Shown here one piece after another: positions 35,641 to 44,884 of a stretch of DNA of 64,000 bases; position 1 is the stretch's first letter, and each line of letters begins with the position of its first letter. The notes under the pieces were generated by a model that was given only the letters and a program-made list of their open reading frames with translations, had not been told where the DNA came from and searched no databases. Origin of the DNA: Pokkaliibacter plantistimulans (GTDB taxonomy: Bacteria > Pseudomonadota > Gammaproteobacteria > Pseudomonadales > Balneatricaceae). Location: NCBI RefSeq assembly GCF_046844695.1, contig NZ_CP177354.1, forward strand, positions 3,968,001 through 4,032,000, given 5' to 3'. Position numbers and translations under genes: made by a program.

Positions 35641-35665
35641 GTCTGCTAACGACGGAGTGCCTCTC

Positions 35666-37177
35666 ATGTCAGCGTCTTCTCGCATCCGTAATCCTGAGCT
35701 TCTGCAGCGCCTGATGAGCGCCGAAGCGGCTGCAGCTCTGATTCCCAATGGTGCCGTAGTGGGAATGAGTGGATTTACCGGAGCCGGGTATCCCAAGGCT
35801 ATTCCGACTGCCCTTGCCCATCGTATTCGTGACCTCAATGGGCAGGGCGAAAAGTTCCGCATCAGCATCTGGACCGGTGCTTCCACCGCTCCCGAGCTGG
35901 ATGGTGTGCTGGCAGAAGTGGACGGCATTGAAATGCGTCTGCCATTCCAGTCCGACCCCATCTGCCGCCAGCGTATCAACGATGGCCGCATGGACTATAT
36001 CGATATTCACCTGTCTGAGGTATCTCAGTACGCCTGGGCTGGCTTTCTTGGCAAGCTGGATCTGGCCGTGATTGAGGTGGCAGGCATTCTGGAAGATGGT
36101 CGTCTGATCCCCTCCTCTGCCGTCGGCAACAACAAGACCTGGATCGAGCAGGCCGACAAAATCATCATCGAAGTGAACGACAAGCAGAATGCCAAGCTCG
36201 AAGGCATGCACGACATCTATTACGGCACCGCGCTTCCTCCCAACCGTAAACCGATCATGATCACCAGCCCGGCCGACCGTATCGGCGAGCAGTATCTGCA
36301 CTGTCCGCTGGACAAGGTTATCGGTGTAGTGGAAACCAGCGCGGCGGATCGCAACAGCCCCTTCACGCCGCCCGATGAGGTGTCCAAGCGTATTGCCGGA
36401 CACATTCTGGAGTTCTTCGAGCGTGAGATTGCCGCTGGTCGCCTGCCCAAAGAACTGCTGCCGATCCAGTCCGGTGTCGGCAACATTCCCAACGCCGTGC
36501 TGGAAGGGCTGGATGCTGGCCCCTACAAAAATCTGACTGCCTTCACCGAGGTGATTCAGGACGGCATGCTGAAGATGCTCAAATCCGGCACCCTCGGCGT
36601 GGCCTCGGCAACGGCGTTCTCCCTGAGCCCGGTCGCCATTGAAGAGCTGAACAACAATATCGACTTCTACCGAGAGCGCATCATCCTGCGCCAGCAGGAC
36701 ATCAGCAACCATCCGGAGCTGGCCCGCCGTCTGGGGGTAATTGCCATGAATGGCCTGATCGAGGCAGACATTTACGGCAACGTGAACTCCACCCATATCA
36801 TGGGCAGCCGGATGATGAACGGCATCGGTGGTTCAGGGGATTTCGCCCGCAATGGCTATCTGTCGATCTTCGTAACGCCCTCGACCGCCAAGAACGGCAG
36901 CATTTCAGCCATTGTGCCGATGGTGTCCCATGTCGATCACACCGAGCATGACGTCAAGATCATCGTCACCGAGCAGGGTCTGGCTGATCTGCGTGGTCTG
37001 TCACCCCGTCAGCGTGCCCACAAGATCATTCAGAACTGCGCCCACCCGGCGTACCGTGAGCGCTTGATGGATTACTTCGAGCGCGCCTGTGCCAGCGGTC
37101 GCGGTATGCATACCCCACACCTGCTGGGCGAAGCACTGAGCTGGCATCAGCGTTATGAGGAAAACGGCCAGATGTAA
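35666..37177 (+). CDS. Succinate (acetyl-CoA) CoA-transferase
   Basis: A 503-aa class I CoA-transferase of the acetyl-CoA hydrolase/transferase family (AarC/Cat1/ScpC type), exchanging CoA between succinyl- or acetyl-CoA and carboxylates. GFTGAGYPKAIP (about 35) and SGVGNIPNAVLEGLD (about 272) are CoA-binding segments; the catalytic Glu lies in FTEVIQDGM (about 294); GIGGSGDFARNGYLSIF and TEQGLADLRGLSPRQRA are C-terminal family signatures. The ATG at 35666 has GGAG 8 bases upstream and starts the conserved region. It is monocistronic with a strong terminator. Confidence 0.92.
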   Translation: MSASSRIRNPELLQRLMSAEAAAALIPNGAVVGMSGFTGAGYPKAIPTALAHRIRDLNGQGEKFRISIWTGASTAPELDGVLAEVDGIEMRLPFQSDPICRQRINDGRMDYIDIHLSEVSQYAWAGFLGKLDLAVIEVAGILEDGRLIPSSAVGNNKTWIEQADKIIIEVNDKQNAKLEGMHDIYYGTALPPNRKPIMITSPADRIGEQYLHCPLDKVIGVVETSAADRNSPFTPPDEVSKRIAGHILEFFEREIAAGRLPKELLPIQSGVGNIPNAVLEGLDAGPYKNLTAFTEVIQDGMLKMLKSGTLGVASATAFSLSPVAIEELNNNIDFYRERIILRQQDISNHPELARRLGVIAMNGLIEADIYGNVNSTHIMGSRMMNGIGGSGDFARNGYLSIFVTPSTAKNGSISAIVPMVSHVDHTEHDVKIIVTEQGLADLRGLSPRQRAHKIIQNCAHPAYRERLMDYFERACASGRGMHTPHLLGEALSWHQRYEENGQM

Positions 37178-37206
37178 GGCGCTTGCGCTGTTGCATGACT
37201 GCCCAT

Positions 37207-37247
37207 AAACAAAACCGGCTGCATCACTGCAGCCGGTTTTGTTTTTA
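37207..37247 (+). terminator. Strong intrinsic terminator after the CoA-transferase
   Basis: A perfect 17-bp stem at 37207-37223 and 37228-37244, with loop TCAC, followed by T residues. The arms contain AACCGGCTGCA and its complement. Confidence 0.95.
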
Positions 37248-37270
37248 AACAGCGACCAGAACGACAGGCT

Positions 37271-37609
37271 TTACTGCTCAAAGCAGCCCCAGCCATCATT
37301 ACGGCCTCCCAGCGGAGTCGCCACACGCTGCAACTCGGCCTCAAACGCGGTGATGGCGGCATGAGTGGGCAACATATGGGTGACGACGGTGACGTCCCAG
37401 GGCAGCTCAGGCACATGGCCACTTTCATTGGCCACCACCTCATACCCTAGCTGGGCAAAGTGATCACCGAAGGCCTGCACCGCTTCGCGTGTGGCAAACA
37501 CCACAGTGAATTCAAAATCTCTGGGTATGGCGAAGTTATCCCCGCTGTCGCGCATTCTGCGCAATACATCGCCGTTTTCATCATTGGGGAAATCTTCGCT
37601 TCTGAACAT
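37271..37609 (-). CDS. RraB-like (RNase E inhibitor B) family protein
   Basis: A 112-aa acidic protein. The start EDFPNDENGDVLRRMRDSGD, the IPRDFEFTVVFATREAVQAF segment and the LGGRNDGWGCFE end agree with the RraB/DUF695 type, in which RraB binds and modulates RNase E. The start at 37609 has a CAGGCAG site about 8 bases upstream and begins the conserved part. Whether this paralogue acts on RNase E is inference. It is divergent from the HD hydrolase. Confidence 0.78.
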   Translation of the reverse strand: MFRSEDFPNDENGDVLRRMRDSGDNFAIPRDFEFTVVFATREAVQAFGDHFAQLGYEVVANESGHVPELPWDVTVVTHMLPTHAAITAFEAELQRVATPLGGRNDGWGCFEQ

Positions 37610-37746
37610 GGGACTGCCTGTGTACGCCGGAGCATGGGTGTGGGGGCATAGTGTGCCTGAACTCTGTGCAAGCGGCCATGGCTGATCTATGTTTGACAGC
37701 TGCAATCAGTCTATTGGCAAGACAGAAAACATCACGTGAGTATGCA

Positions 37747-38391
37747 ATGCACAACACCCTACCGGATTACGGCTTCACCGAAGCCTCACTGGCCGCGCTG
37801 CTGCAGCGTATGCACCTCGCTGCGGACAGCACGTCACTCTATGGTCAGCTGCTGCGCTGCTACACAGAGCCTCATCGTCACTATCACAGCCAGCAGCATA
37901 TTCATGCCTGCCTGAAGCTGCTTGATGCAGTCAGATCACTGGCGAGCAGGCCGGATGAAATAGCGCTGGCGATCTGGTTTCACGATGCCATTTACGACAC
38001 TCATCAAGCCGATAACGAGGAGCAGAGTGCGTGCTGGGCCGAACGCTTTTTGCGAGAGCATCACGGCAATGACGCAGTGATTCAACGCGTGGCAAGGATG
38101 ATTCGCGCTACCGCCGGGCATGACGCCGCTGACGATGCCGATACCGCGCTGATGCTGGATATTGATCTGAGTATTCTCGGTGCCAGCGCTGAGGTGTTTG
38201 ATCAGTATGATCAGGCTATCCGCGGTGAATATGCCTGGGTGGATGAGGCGGCGTACCGCGTTGGGCGAGCGAAGGTATTGCAGCAGTTTCTGCAGCGCCC
38301 GGTGATATATCTGACCCCAGCGCTGCGGCAGCGCTTTGAGGTGCAGGCCAGAGTCAACTTGCAGCGAGCGATAGCTGCGCTCGCTGGCTGA
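37747..38391 (+). CDS. HD-superfamily metal-dependent phosphohydrolase-like protein
   Basis: A 214-aa protein of the predicted metal-dependent HD group (COG4339 type). RHYHSQQHI (about 40-48) supplies the first His; LAIWFHDAIYDTHQADNEEQ (about 75-94) holds the HD pair; DIDLSILGA (about 138) holds the last Asp. Substrate unknown. The ATG at 37747 was chosen since the preceding codons of the open frame are not conserved-looking and this one has GTGAG upstream. Single gene. Confidence 0.8.
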   Translation: MHNTLPDYGFTEASLAALLQRMHLAADSTSLYGQLLRCYTEPHRHYHSQQHIHACLKLLDAVRSLASRPDEIALAIWFHDAIYDTHQADNEEQSACWAERFLREHHGNDAVIQRVARMIRATAGHDAADDADTALMLDIDLSILGASAEVFDQYDQAIRGEYAWVDEAAYRVGRAKVLQQFLQRPVIYLTPALRQRFEVQARVNLQRAIAALAG

Positions 38392-38456
38392 GATGCCCCT
38401 CTCCCAGCGCTTCTTTCACAACAGGCATGGGGTCAGCCCAGCTATCAGCTAATCCC

Positions 38457-40055
38457 CTACTGCTGCTCTTTTACCCGCTGTTTCAACAAGGTGCTGGACA
38501 CCCCCGGCGTCGCCGGGGCATAGATCACCTTGATACCGTAACCGCCCAGTAGTTGCTCCAGCCGGTTCCAGCGTTCAGAACCCTGCCATTCCCCTCCGCA
38601 CACCACGGTCTTCACCTGCAGGCTGTTGATCCATGCCGCTGCAGGCTCACCGCTGACCATCGGCTGCTGCACGATCATCACCTCATTAACAAACTCCAGT
38701 GTGCGAATAAAAGCCATACGTTCCTCTTCATTCTGCACCGGGCGATAGCCTTTACTACGCTGGCAGAACGCATCCGGTGCCACGCCGACGATCAGGCTGC
38801 TGCCCTGAGCTCTGGCGTAGCGCAGGTAATTCATGTGGCCGATATGCAGCATGTCAAAACACCCCAGCGCCAGCACTCGGTGCGGTTCCGTCAGTTGCGC
38901 AGTGAAATGAGTGAGCAGGCGACGCAGAAAGGTATCTGTCGGTTGCTTCTCCACCAGCGTTTGCAGCAAGCGCTGGCACTTCTCGGCCTTGTTCAGCGTC
39001 CAGCAATGATAGAGACGAGCATAGGCATAACAGCGGGTCAGCCAGGAGAACCCCTGCAGATTATGAGCACAGATGATGGTATCGAAATGACGGTCAGGCT
39101 GACGCCAGCCTTCGCCGTACATGGCCATCAGAATCTGCTCGGGAACGCTGGGATAACTGATGGTGCCGCCGGGTGACTCTCTGGCGGTCAGGGTAATGGC
39201 CGGGAAACGCGTAATGCGATTCCAGTGAAACGGAACACCCTTCATCCACAGGCCGGAAATCACCCCGCCGGTCTTTTCATCGGTCGCAAAGCCGCACAGA
39301 TCCATAGCTACCCCGGAAGGATGCACCAGACAACGTGGATTGATCAGATCATAGGAGCGGTCAACTTCGTGCCACCCCTGCCCCTTTAACAGTGCGATAA
39401 CCTGGCTCATCTGCTGCCAGTCGACACCAATATCGACATCCACATCGTTGTCCAGCAGCTTGCCCTCACGCTCCAGCCCAAGCAGGCTTCCGGCCATGGG
39501 AAAAGCGGCCATACCCGCCTGACGCAACTGTGCCAGCACCTGCCAGAGCAGCCTCAGGGCAATCTCGCCGTCCTGCCCGGTTTCGGCTGTGGGCGTGCCT
39601 TCCTGCAGTGTCAGGGCCGGTGCCTGCTCAAGCTGCTCATGCGCACTCCAGCGGCTTTGTAACGCGTGATAAAACGCCGACACAGCCTCTGGCAGCCGCC
39701 CGGCCTGCTGCAGGCACTGCCCCAGAATAAAGTAGCCGTCAGCAATAAAAGGATGCGAAGCGGCGACCTCCTGCAGTACTTCGATGTGGGCGGCGCCTTT
39801 CCCGGACTTCAGCGCCACCTGCGCCAGATAGAGACGCAGTTGCAACTGATCAGGATGCTGCTGCGCCAGCACCTGCAACAGGGCTTCAGCCTGCGCGGTC
39901 TGACCCTGCTCCAGCAGTGTCATGGCCTGCTGCAATGGAATATCGAACGGTTTGTCTGCCACGGGGAGAGGATCCTTGCTACTGGCGCCCTGTCGATGCA
40001 CGGCGTGCTGGTCACACAGCGCCTGAGCATAGCCAGAAATCCCGGCAAAGAGCAC
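38457..40055 (-). CDS. TPR-LicD-cytidylyltransferase fusion protein
   Basis: A 532-aa cytoplasmic protein with three parts. Residues about 35-140 look like TPR repeats (AMTLLEQGQTAQAEALLQVL, GYFILGQCLQQAGRLPEAV). Residues about 165-335 resemble the LicD/fukutin nucleotidyltransferase fold, with GSLLGLEREGKLLDNDVDVD as the metal-binding motif. Residues about 395-532 are a CTP-transferase (GCFDMLHIGHMNYLRYA, with HxGH) like TagD/GCT or ECT enzymes. The combination suggests making a CDP-activated alcohol (glycerol, choline or ethanolamine) and attaching the phosphate group to a surface glycan. The start is uncertain: GTG at 40055 lacks a ribosome site, and ATG at codon 45 is possible. Confidence 0.75.
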   Translation of the reverse strand: MLFAGISGYAQALCDQHAVHRQGASSKDPLPVADKPFDIPLQQAMTLLEQGQTAQAEALLQVLAQQHPDQLQLRLYLAQVALKSGKGAAHIEVLQEVAASHPFIADGYFILGQCLQQAGRLPEAVSAFYHALQSRWSAHEQLEQAPALTLQEGTPTAETGQDGEIALRLLWQVLAQLRQAGMAAFPMAGSLLGLEREGKLLDNDVDVDIGVDWQQMSQVIALLKGQGWHEVDRSYDLINPRCLVHPSGVAMDLCGFATDEKTGGVISGLWMKGVPFHWNRITRFPAITLTARESPGGTISYPSVPEQILMAMYGEGWRQPDRHFDTIICAHNLQGFSWLTRCYAYARLYHCWTLNKAEKCQRLLQTLVEKQPTDTFLRRLLTHFTAQLTEPHRVLALGCFDMLHIGHMNYLRYARAQGSSLIVGVAPDAFCQRSKGYRPVQNEEERMAFIRTLEFVNEVMIVQQPMVSGEPAAAWINSLQVKTVVCGGEWQGSERWNRLEQLLGGYGIKVIYAPATPGVSSTLLKQRVKEQQ

Positions 40056-40080
40056 TGCGTAAGGAGAATTTCAGCAAATC

Positions 40081-40140
40081 AGCAGGAAGAGAGACAGAAG
40101 AGAGGCTGAAGAGACAGAAGAGACAGAAGAGAAACAAAGG
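40081..40140. repeat. Polypurine tract with GAGACAGAA repeats
   Basis: An almost pure A/G stretch with GAGACAGAA at 40091-40099 and 40111-40119 and further AGACAGAAGA copies, upstream of the TPR-LicD gene start. Confidence 0.7.
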
Positions 40141-40190
40141 CAGCGTAACAAGGGGAAGGGTCACGCTGCTCTGAGGCGTATTCAGAAAAG

Positions 40191-40231
40191 CACCGCCGGG
40201 CTGCGGAGAGACGTGATGTCGCCCGGCGGTG
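40191..40231 (-). terminator. Intrinsic terminator of ompW
   Basis: Arms CACCGCCGGGC (40191-40201) and GCCCGGCGGTG (40221-40231) form an 11-bp stem; on the minus strand it is followed by CTTTTCTG. It lies just behind the ompW stop. Confidence 0.8.
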
Positions 40232-40258
40232 GTCTAACTCATGAGAGCGGTTGAAGTA

Positions 40259-40909
40259 TCAGAACTTGTAACCCACACCCAGCATGAACACGACAGGGTC
40301 GATGGAAGTATCAATGCTCTGATGGCCACCACCTGCAACGTCGAAGTTCGCTTTGGTATCGATATCCATCCACCATACGGCGGCGTTGGCAAACCACTTG
40401 TCGGTGACCATGACATCCACACCCGCCTCAGCCGCCAGACCGACGGAGCTGTCCAGATCCAGATTGCTCAGGCCAGCGTCTTTACCAGTCTGGTTGAATT
40501 CTTCATCGAAGAAGAAGGTGTAGTTCAGACCCAGGCCCACATAGGGACGCACTTTGCTGTCGGCCTGACCGAAGTAGTACTGGCCCAGCAGGGTGGGTGG
40601 CAGATGCTTGGCACTGGCGATATCGCCGGTCGCTTTCAGGCCGATGTTGTGTTTGAACGGTGAGGCGGCAACCAGCTCCACACCCCAGTTGTCAGTCAGC
40701 ATGTAAGTGAAGGTCAAACCCAGCTGGGTGTCGTTGTTGATGCGGAACTCACCCAGACCCAGCACATCGTCGCTGCTTTCATGAGGAACGACAGTGGCCG
40801 CCCCGGCACGAACCAGAATGTCGCCCTTTTCGTGGGCCTGAACAGAAGAGGCAAGAACAGCGGCAGCTACCAGTGCGGAAACAGAGAGCAGTGACTTTTT
40901 CATGGTCAA
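40259..40909 (-). CDS. ompW: OmpW-family outer membrane protein
   Basis: A 216-aa outer-membrane eight-stranded barrel. A signal peptide (LLSVSALVAAAVLASSVQA, residues 6-24) precedes the HEKGDILVRAGAATVVP start of the mature protein, a classic OmpW beginning. NWGVELVAASPFKHNIGL, PTLLGQYYFG and RPYVGLGLNYTFFFDE are family strands, and the chain ends in VGYKF with a terminal Phe as needed for BAM. OmpW forms a narrow hydrophobic channel and often responds to salt, iron or oxidative stress. Monocistronic; a MITE-like copy sits about 30 bases upstream of its start. Confidence 0.95.
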   Translation of the reverse strand: MTMKKSLLSVSALVAAAVLASSVQAHEKGDILVRAGAATVVPHESSDDVLGLGEFRINNDTQLGLTFTYMLTDNWGVELVAASPFKHNIGLKATGDIASAKHLPPTLLGQYYFGQADSKVRPYVGLGLNYTFFFDEEFNQTGKDAGLSNLDLDSSVGLAAEAGVDVMVTDKWFANAAVWWMDIDTKANFDVAGGGHQSIDTSIDPVVFMLGVGYKF

Positions 40910-40938
40910 TATTCCTTAAACAACATGGAATGCCCGGC

Positions 40939-41089
40939 AGGCTGTTAGAAATCTATCTGCGTTGTCGAGTACGACATCCATAACAGGCTCACTGCTGATT
41001 TAGCTTGCTAAACGCTGCTGTTGCGCCCGTTGCTTTTGCCCTGGGGTAGCCCCCGTTCTCGGCTGCCTGATAACGCTTTCCAACGACCT
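40939..41089. mobile_element. MITE-like repeat element, copy 1 (151 bp)
   Basis: Ends are AGGCTGTTAGAAA (40939-40951) and TTTCCAACGACCT (41077-41089), imperfect inverted repeats with 10 of 13 matches. The interior matches the inverse of the element at 55956-56173 in several blocks: AATCTATCTGCGTTG, CAGGCTCAC, a TTAG...CTAAAC hairpin, and CTCGGCTG. No coding capacity. It lies upstream of ompW and could carry or disturb its promoter. Confidence 0.7.
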
Positions 41090-41346
41090 GTTTGAAGGCG
41101 TTCGAAATCTTTGATGGCGCCAAGGTAACACTCGGGTTACCGGGGAATATTGACCCACCTCAATAGTCGCAGACAGGTCGGTTTGGCAGCGGGTGAGGAA
41201 TTGATTTATGACAACTTTCTCCCTCATTCATTGCGGAATATGGCGACTTTTTACAGCCCGATGCCAAAGTGCAGGGGCATTTTCTGCCTGACAATGCGCC
41301 CAGCCCTCACTTTGCAGGCTCAGCTAAGACGACGGCACAGCTAAAA

Positions 41347-41381
41347 CGACAAAAGCCACGCAGGGTGGCTTTTGTCGAAAC
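41347..41381 (-). terminator. Intrinsic terminator of the ureide gene block
   Basis: A perfect 13-bp stem (CGACAAAAGCCAC at 41347-41359, GTGGCTTTTGTCG at 41365-41377) with a 5-nt loop. On the minus strand it is followed by TTTTAG. It lies 50 bases behind the allantoate amidohydrolase stop. Confidence 0.85.
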
Positions 41382-41427
41382 GTTTGAGATAAGGCAGGGC
41401 TATCTTGCTCTGCTGCCTGTTGCTGCC

Positions 41428-42648
41428 CTAGTGCGCAGCAATCCTGCCGATGGCACTGATCAGCACCTCCAGCGAAGCACGTACATCATCTTCAATCACC
41501 GACTCAGCGGGGTGATGACTGATACCACCGGGGCTGCGCAGGAACAGCATGCCCACATCGGTAATGTCGGCCATGGCCATGGCATCATGCCCTGCACCAC
41601 TGACCAGCGAGAAGGCCTTGTGACCGTGCTCGGCCAGTGCATCATTGAAGGACTGCTGCAACCAGTCAGCACAGGGTACGGCAGGTGCGGCGTGGGTATC
41701 GCTGATACTGACGTCACCATTGCGCGAGCCAACGATAGTGCGGATACCCGCCTCCATTTCAGCCCAGGCCCGATCACGCTCATGATCATCCTGACTGCGG
41801 ATATCGACACTGAAGCGCACTTCACCCGGAATCACATTGACGGCGTTGGGCAGGCATTCCACCCGCCCGACAGTTGCCACCAGATTCCAGATCTTGGCCT
41901 TGCGCTCAATCATGGTGATGGCATGTGCCGCCATCACCAACGCATCAAAGCGCAAGTCCATTGGCGTGGTTCCGGCATGGCCTGCGCGGCCCTTCACCAC
42001 CACCTGCTTGCGCCTTGCGCCAGCAATAGCGGTAACAGTGCCCAGTTGCAGATCCTTGCTCTCCAGCACCACACCCTGCTCGATATGGACTTCGATATAG
42101 GCTTTCACGTCATCGGCATGGCGTGCCGCCTTGCCCACCTCAGCCGGATCAAGACCGAAGGCTTTGAAGGCTTCTGCCATGGTCACGCCCTGTTTATCAG
42201 CAACCGCAAACCACTCCTGCAGCCAGCTGCCCGAGACCGCACGGCTGCCCAGCAGGGTGGAGCCAAAGCGGGTGCCTTCTTCATCGCCAAAGCCAACCAC
42301 TTCGATGGCAAACGGAAAACGTTGCCCTAGACGGTTGAAATGATCGACTGCAGCAATACCCAGCAACACGCCGAGCATACCGTCGTAACGGCCAGCGTTG
42401 GGCACGGTATCAAGGTGCGAACCGATTATCAGCGCTTTGGCGCCTGCCTCGCTGCCTTCGTATCGCCCCCACTGATTACCTGCCTGATCCTGCCAGGTGG
42501 ACATGCCCGCCTGTTGCATCCAGGTAGCCACCAGTTCGTTAGCACGCCGGTGTTCATCGGTCAGGTAGGCGCGCAGTAACCCGCCTTCCATTGCGCTGAT
42601 GGCCGCCAGAGCATCAATACGCGCCAGTAGCTCCTGAGTGGTCATCAT
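41428..42648 (-). CDS. Allantoate amidohydrolase / N-carbamoyl amino acid hydrolase (M20 family)
   Basis: A 406-aa zinc peptidase-fold enzyme. The metal ligands are visible: IGSHLDTVPNAGRYDG (His and Asp), GDEEGTRFG (Glu pair), EVHIEQGVVLE and SGAGHDAMAM (His). It resembles AllC/HpxK, which converts allantoate to ureidoglycine, ammonia and CO2, as well as hydantoin-pathway carbamoylases. The aminotransferase next door favours the allantoate role. Its start overlaps the stop of that gene (TGATG at 42648), and a terminator follows, so it is last in the operon. Confidence 0.88.
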   Translation of the reverse strand: MMTTQELLARIDALAAISAMEGGLLRAYLTDEHRRANELVATWMQQAGMSTWQDQAGNQWGRYEGSEAGAKALIIGSHLDTVPNAGRYDGMLGVLLGIAAVDHFNRLGQRFPFAIEVVGFGDEEGTRFGSTLLGSRAVSGSWLQEWFAVADKQGVTMAEAFKAFGLDPAEVGKAARHADDVKAYIEVHIEQGVVLESKDLQLGTVTAIAGARRKQVVVKGRAGHAGTTPMDLRFDALVMAAHAITMIERKAKIWNLVATVGRVECLPNAVNVIPGEVRFSVDIRSQDDHERDRAWAEMEAGIRTIVGSRNGDVSISDTHAAPAVPCADWLQQSFNDALAEHGHKAFSLVSGAGHDAMAMADITDVGMLFLRSPGGISHHPAESVIEDDVRASLEVLISAIGRIAAH

Positions 42649-43883
42649 CAGGCCTCCGCTGCGGCTTTGTAGACGGCCATGGCCGCAGCCACACCACCAC
42701 TGGCGTCACACTGGTGGCCTGCCAGTCGCAGTACCTGCTCCAGCGCCGCCAGCGTGGTCAGTACCGCATCCTTGCGAGCGTTGTAGCCCATGGTGCCAAT
42801 TCGCCAGATCTTGCCGTGCAGTGGTCCGAAGGACGTGCCGATTTCAATGCCGAAATCGTTCAGCAGTGAGCTGCGCACCGCATCGCCCTGCACCGCTTCG
42901 GGAATATAGACACCGACGACGTTGTTCATCTTGTGTTTGAGATCACCAAAGGGTCTGAGATTCAGCCCCTGCACCCCGGCCAGCATAGCGTCACCGTGCA
43001 ACTGGTGGCGGGCGATGGCGTTGTCCATACCTTCGTCCACCAGCAGGCGCGCGCATTCACGGGCGCAATACAGCATGCTGGTTGCTTCGGTATGGTGGTT
43101 TAGCCGCTCCTCACCCCAGTAGTCGAGGATCATGGGAATATCGAAATAGTTGGAGCGGATCGCCGGTTCAATACCTGCCTGATGAGCACTGGTCACCAGA
43201 CCTGCTTCCACATGACGGCGACGACGCACCACTTCGACATAGCGATCACTGACCGTAATCGGTGAGCTGCCGGAGGGGCCCGCCAGACACTTCTGCAGGC
43301 CGGCGGATACCGCATCCAGCCCCCATTCATCGGTCTTCAGAAAGTTACCGCCGATGGAGGCGGTGACATCGGTATAAAACAGCGCATCGTACTTGCGGCA
43401 CAGGGCACCCAGCTCTTCCAGCGGTTGCAGCATGGTGGTGGAGGTATCACCCTGCACCACGGCCAGTACTTTGGGCCGCACCCGCTGTAACGCTTCTTCG
43501 ATCTGCTCCGGTTTGAACACCTCGCCCCAGGGCACTTCGATGGTATGCACTTCGGCCCCGGCGCGCTGGGCAATTTCACTCAGCAGCAAGCCAAAGCGGC
43601 CAAACACCGGGATCAGTACCTTGTCACCCGGGCACAGCGCCGAGAACAGCAGCGCCTCGATACCGGCACGACTGGTGCCATCGATCAGCAGCGTCCACTG
43701 GTTAGCGGTGCAAAATACCTCGCGGTAGAGCGCCATGGTTTCGTTCATGTAGGAGGTCATGGCCGGGTCATACTGACCGATCAGCTGCGCCGACATGGCA
43801 CGCAGTACACGGGGATCAGCATTGATGGGGCCTGGGCCCATCAGCAGACGGGGCGGTGGATTGATTTGACCGAAGTTACTCAT
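42648..43883 (-). CDS. PucG/HpxJ-type (S)-ureidoglycine-glyoxylate aminotransferase
   Basis: A 411-aa class V PLP aminotransferase. LLMGPGPINADPRVLRAM (about 13-30) is the family start, DGTSRAGIEALL the cofactor phosphate region, YTDVTASIGGN the PLP ring-binding Asp, and AGLQKCLAGPSG holds the Schiff-base Lys (about 199). Sequence type is alanine-glyoxylate/ureidoglycine-glyoxylate aminotransferase; the direct coupling to an allantoate amidohydrolase points to ureidoglycine as donor. The products would be oxalurate and glycine, which fits the oxamate hydrolase in the same block. Confidence 0.85.
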   Translation of the reverse strand: MSNFGQINPPPRLLMGPGPINADPRVLRAMSAQLIGQYDPAMTSYMNETMALYREVFCTANQWTLLIDGTSRAGIEALLFSALCPGDKVLIPVFGRFGLLLSEIAQRAGAEVHTIEVPWGEVFKPEQIEEALQRVRPKVLAVVQGDTSTTMLQPLEELGALCRKYDALFYTDVTASIGGNFLKTDEWGLDAVSAGLQKCLAGPSGSSPITVSDRYVEVVRRRRHVEAGLVTSAHQAGIEPAIRSNYFDIPMILDYWGEERLNHHTEATSMLYCARECARLLVDEGMDNAIARHQLHGDAMLAGVQGLNLRPFGDLKHKMNNVVGVYIPEAVQGDAVRSSLLNDFGIEIGTSFGPLHGKIWRIGTMGYNARKDAVLTTLAALEQVLRLAGHQCDASGGVAAAMAVYKAAAEA

Positions 43884-43984
43884 AGCCTTTCCTTACTCTT
43901 CAATCGTGCTGGCGCTGTACGCAACTGCACCAAGACTTTCTGTATCGGGGACTTTCTGTATCAGGGACTGTCTCTCGCAGGGTA

Positions 43985-44797
43985 TTAACTCAACACCTGC
44001 AACAACATACGTGCGCCGGTAAACGCCAGACACACCGCAAAAATCTTTTTCAGCATGGCCTGATCCAGCTTCTGCCCAAGGGCGACACCCAGAGGCGCGC
44101 AGAGCACGGTCAGCGGCACGATCAGGGCAAAACCGGGCAGGTTGACCAGCCCCAGCGTCCCCACAGGCGCATCAGCAGGTGCAGACCCGGTCACCAGCAT
44201 GGTGATCACGCCGGGCAGCGCGATCAGCAGACCAAAAGCGGCAGCCGTTCCCACTGCCCGGTGAGCAGCCACATTGAAGGAAGTCAGCAGCGGCACGCCC
44301 AGCGTGCCACCGCCGATACCGACCATCACCGACAGCAGCCCCACACAGCCGCCCATGAAGCGCTGTGCCCAGGCGCCCGGCAAACTCTGCGCCAGTGGCG
44401 CAGCCTTGGAACGGAACAGCATATTGATGGCCACCAGCACGGCGATGATGCCGAACATCAGCGTCAGCCAGTGGCCGCTGATGTGGGTAGAGACTGATGC
44501 ACCGAGAATCACGCCAAGAATGATGGCTGGCGACCACAGCTTCAGCAGGTCGAAATCGACGTTGCCGCGTTTATGATGCGAGCGAATAGAAGAAATAGAC
44601 GTCGGCACGATGGTGGCCAGCGAGGTAGCGGTCGCGACTGACATCGCCGTCGGCGCACTGATCCCCAGATGCTGGAACAGCCAGTACAGCACCGGCACAA
44701 TGACGATGCCGCCACCGACGCCCAGCAACCCTGCCAGAACTCCCGCGACCACACCCGTCCCCAACAGACCGATAATTACGGGAAGCCATTCACTCAT
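43985..44797 (-). CDS. TauE/SafE-family permease
   Basis: A 270-aa inner-membrane protein with eight hydrophobic segments. Two glycine-rich repeats mark the family: LAGLLGVGGGIVIVPVLYWL (about 21-40) and SVMVGIGGGTLGVPLLTSF (about 156-174). Members export or import sulfonates, sulfite and other organic anions. Within this block it may move a carboxylate intermediate such as oxamate, oxalurate or glyoxylate, which is inference. About 100 bases separate it from the aminotransferase gene, so an internal promoter is possible. Confidence 0.85.
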   Translation of the reverse strand: MSEWLPVIIGLLGTGVVAGVLAGLLGVGGGIVIVPVLYWLFQHLGISAPTAMSVATATSLATIVPTSISSIRSHHKRGNVDFDLLKLWSPAIILGVILGASVSTHISGHWLTLMFGIIAVLVAINMLFRSKAAPLAQSLPGAWAQRFMGGCVGLLSVMVGIGGGTLGVPLLTSFNVAAHRAVGTAAAFGLLIALPGVITMLVTGSAPADAPVGTLGLVNLPGFALIVPLTVLCAPLGVALGQKLDQAMLKKIFAVCLAFTGARMLLQVLS

Positions 44798-44884
44798 AGT
44801 GTTCTCCTGCCTGTTTCCTGCAGTTTGTAATATGTATTTGCAGAGCCATCTGCACGCCTGCGCTCAGCGCCAGCGATGGCTGAC

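Noticed and set aside
41000..41227. 75-codon minus-strand frame upstream of ompW
   Set aside because: Much of it lies within the MITE-like element, and composition is not protein-like.
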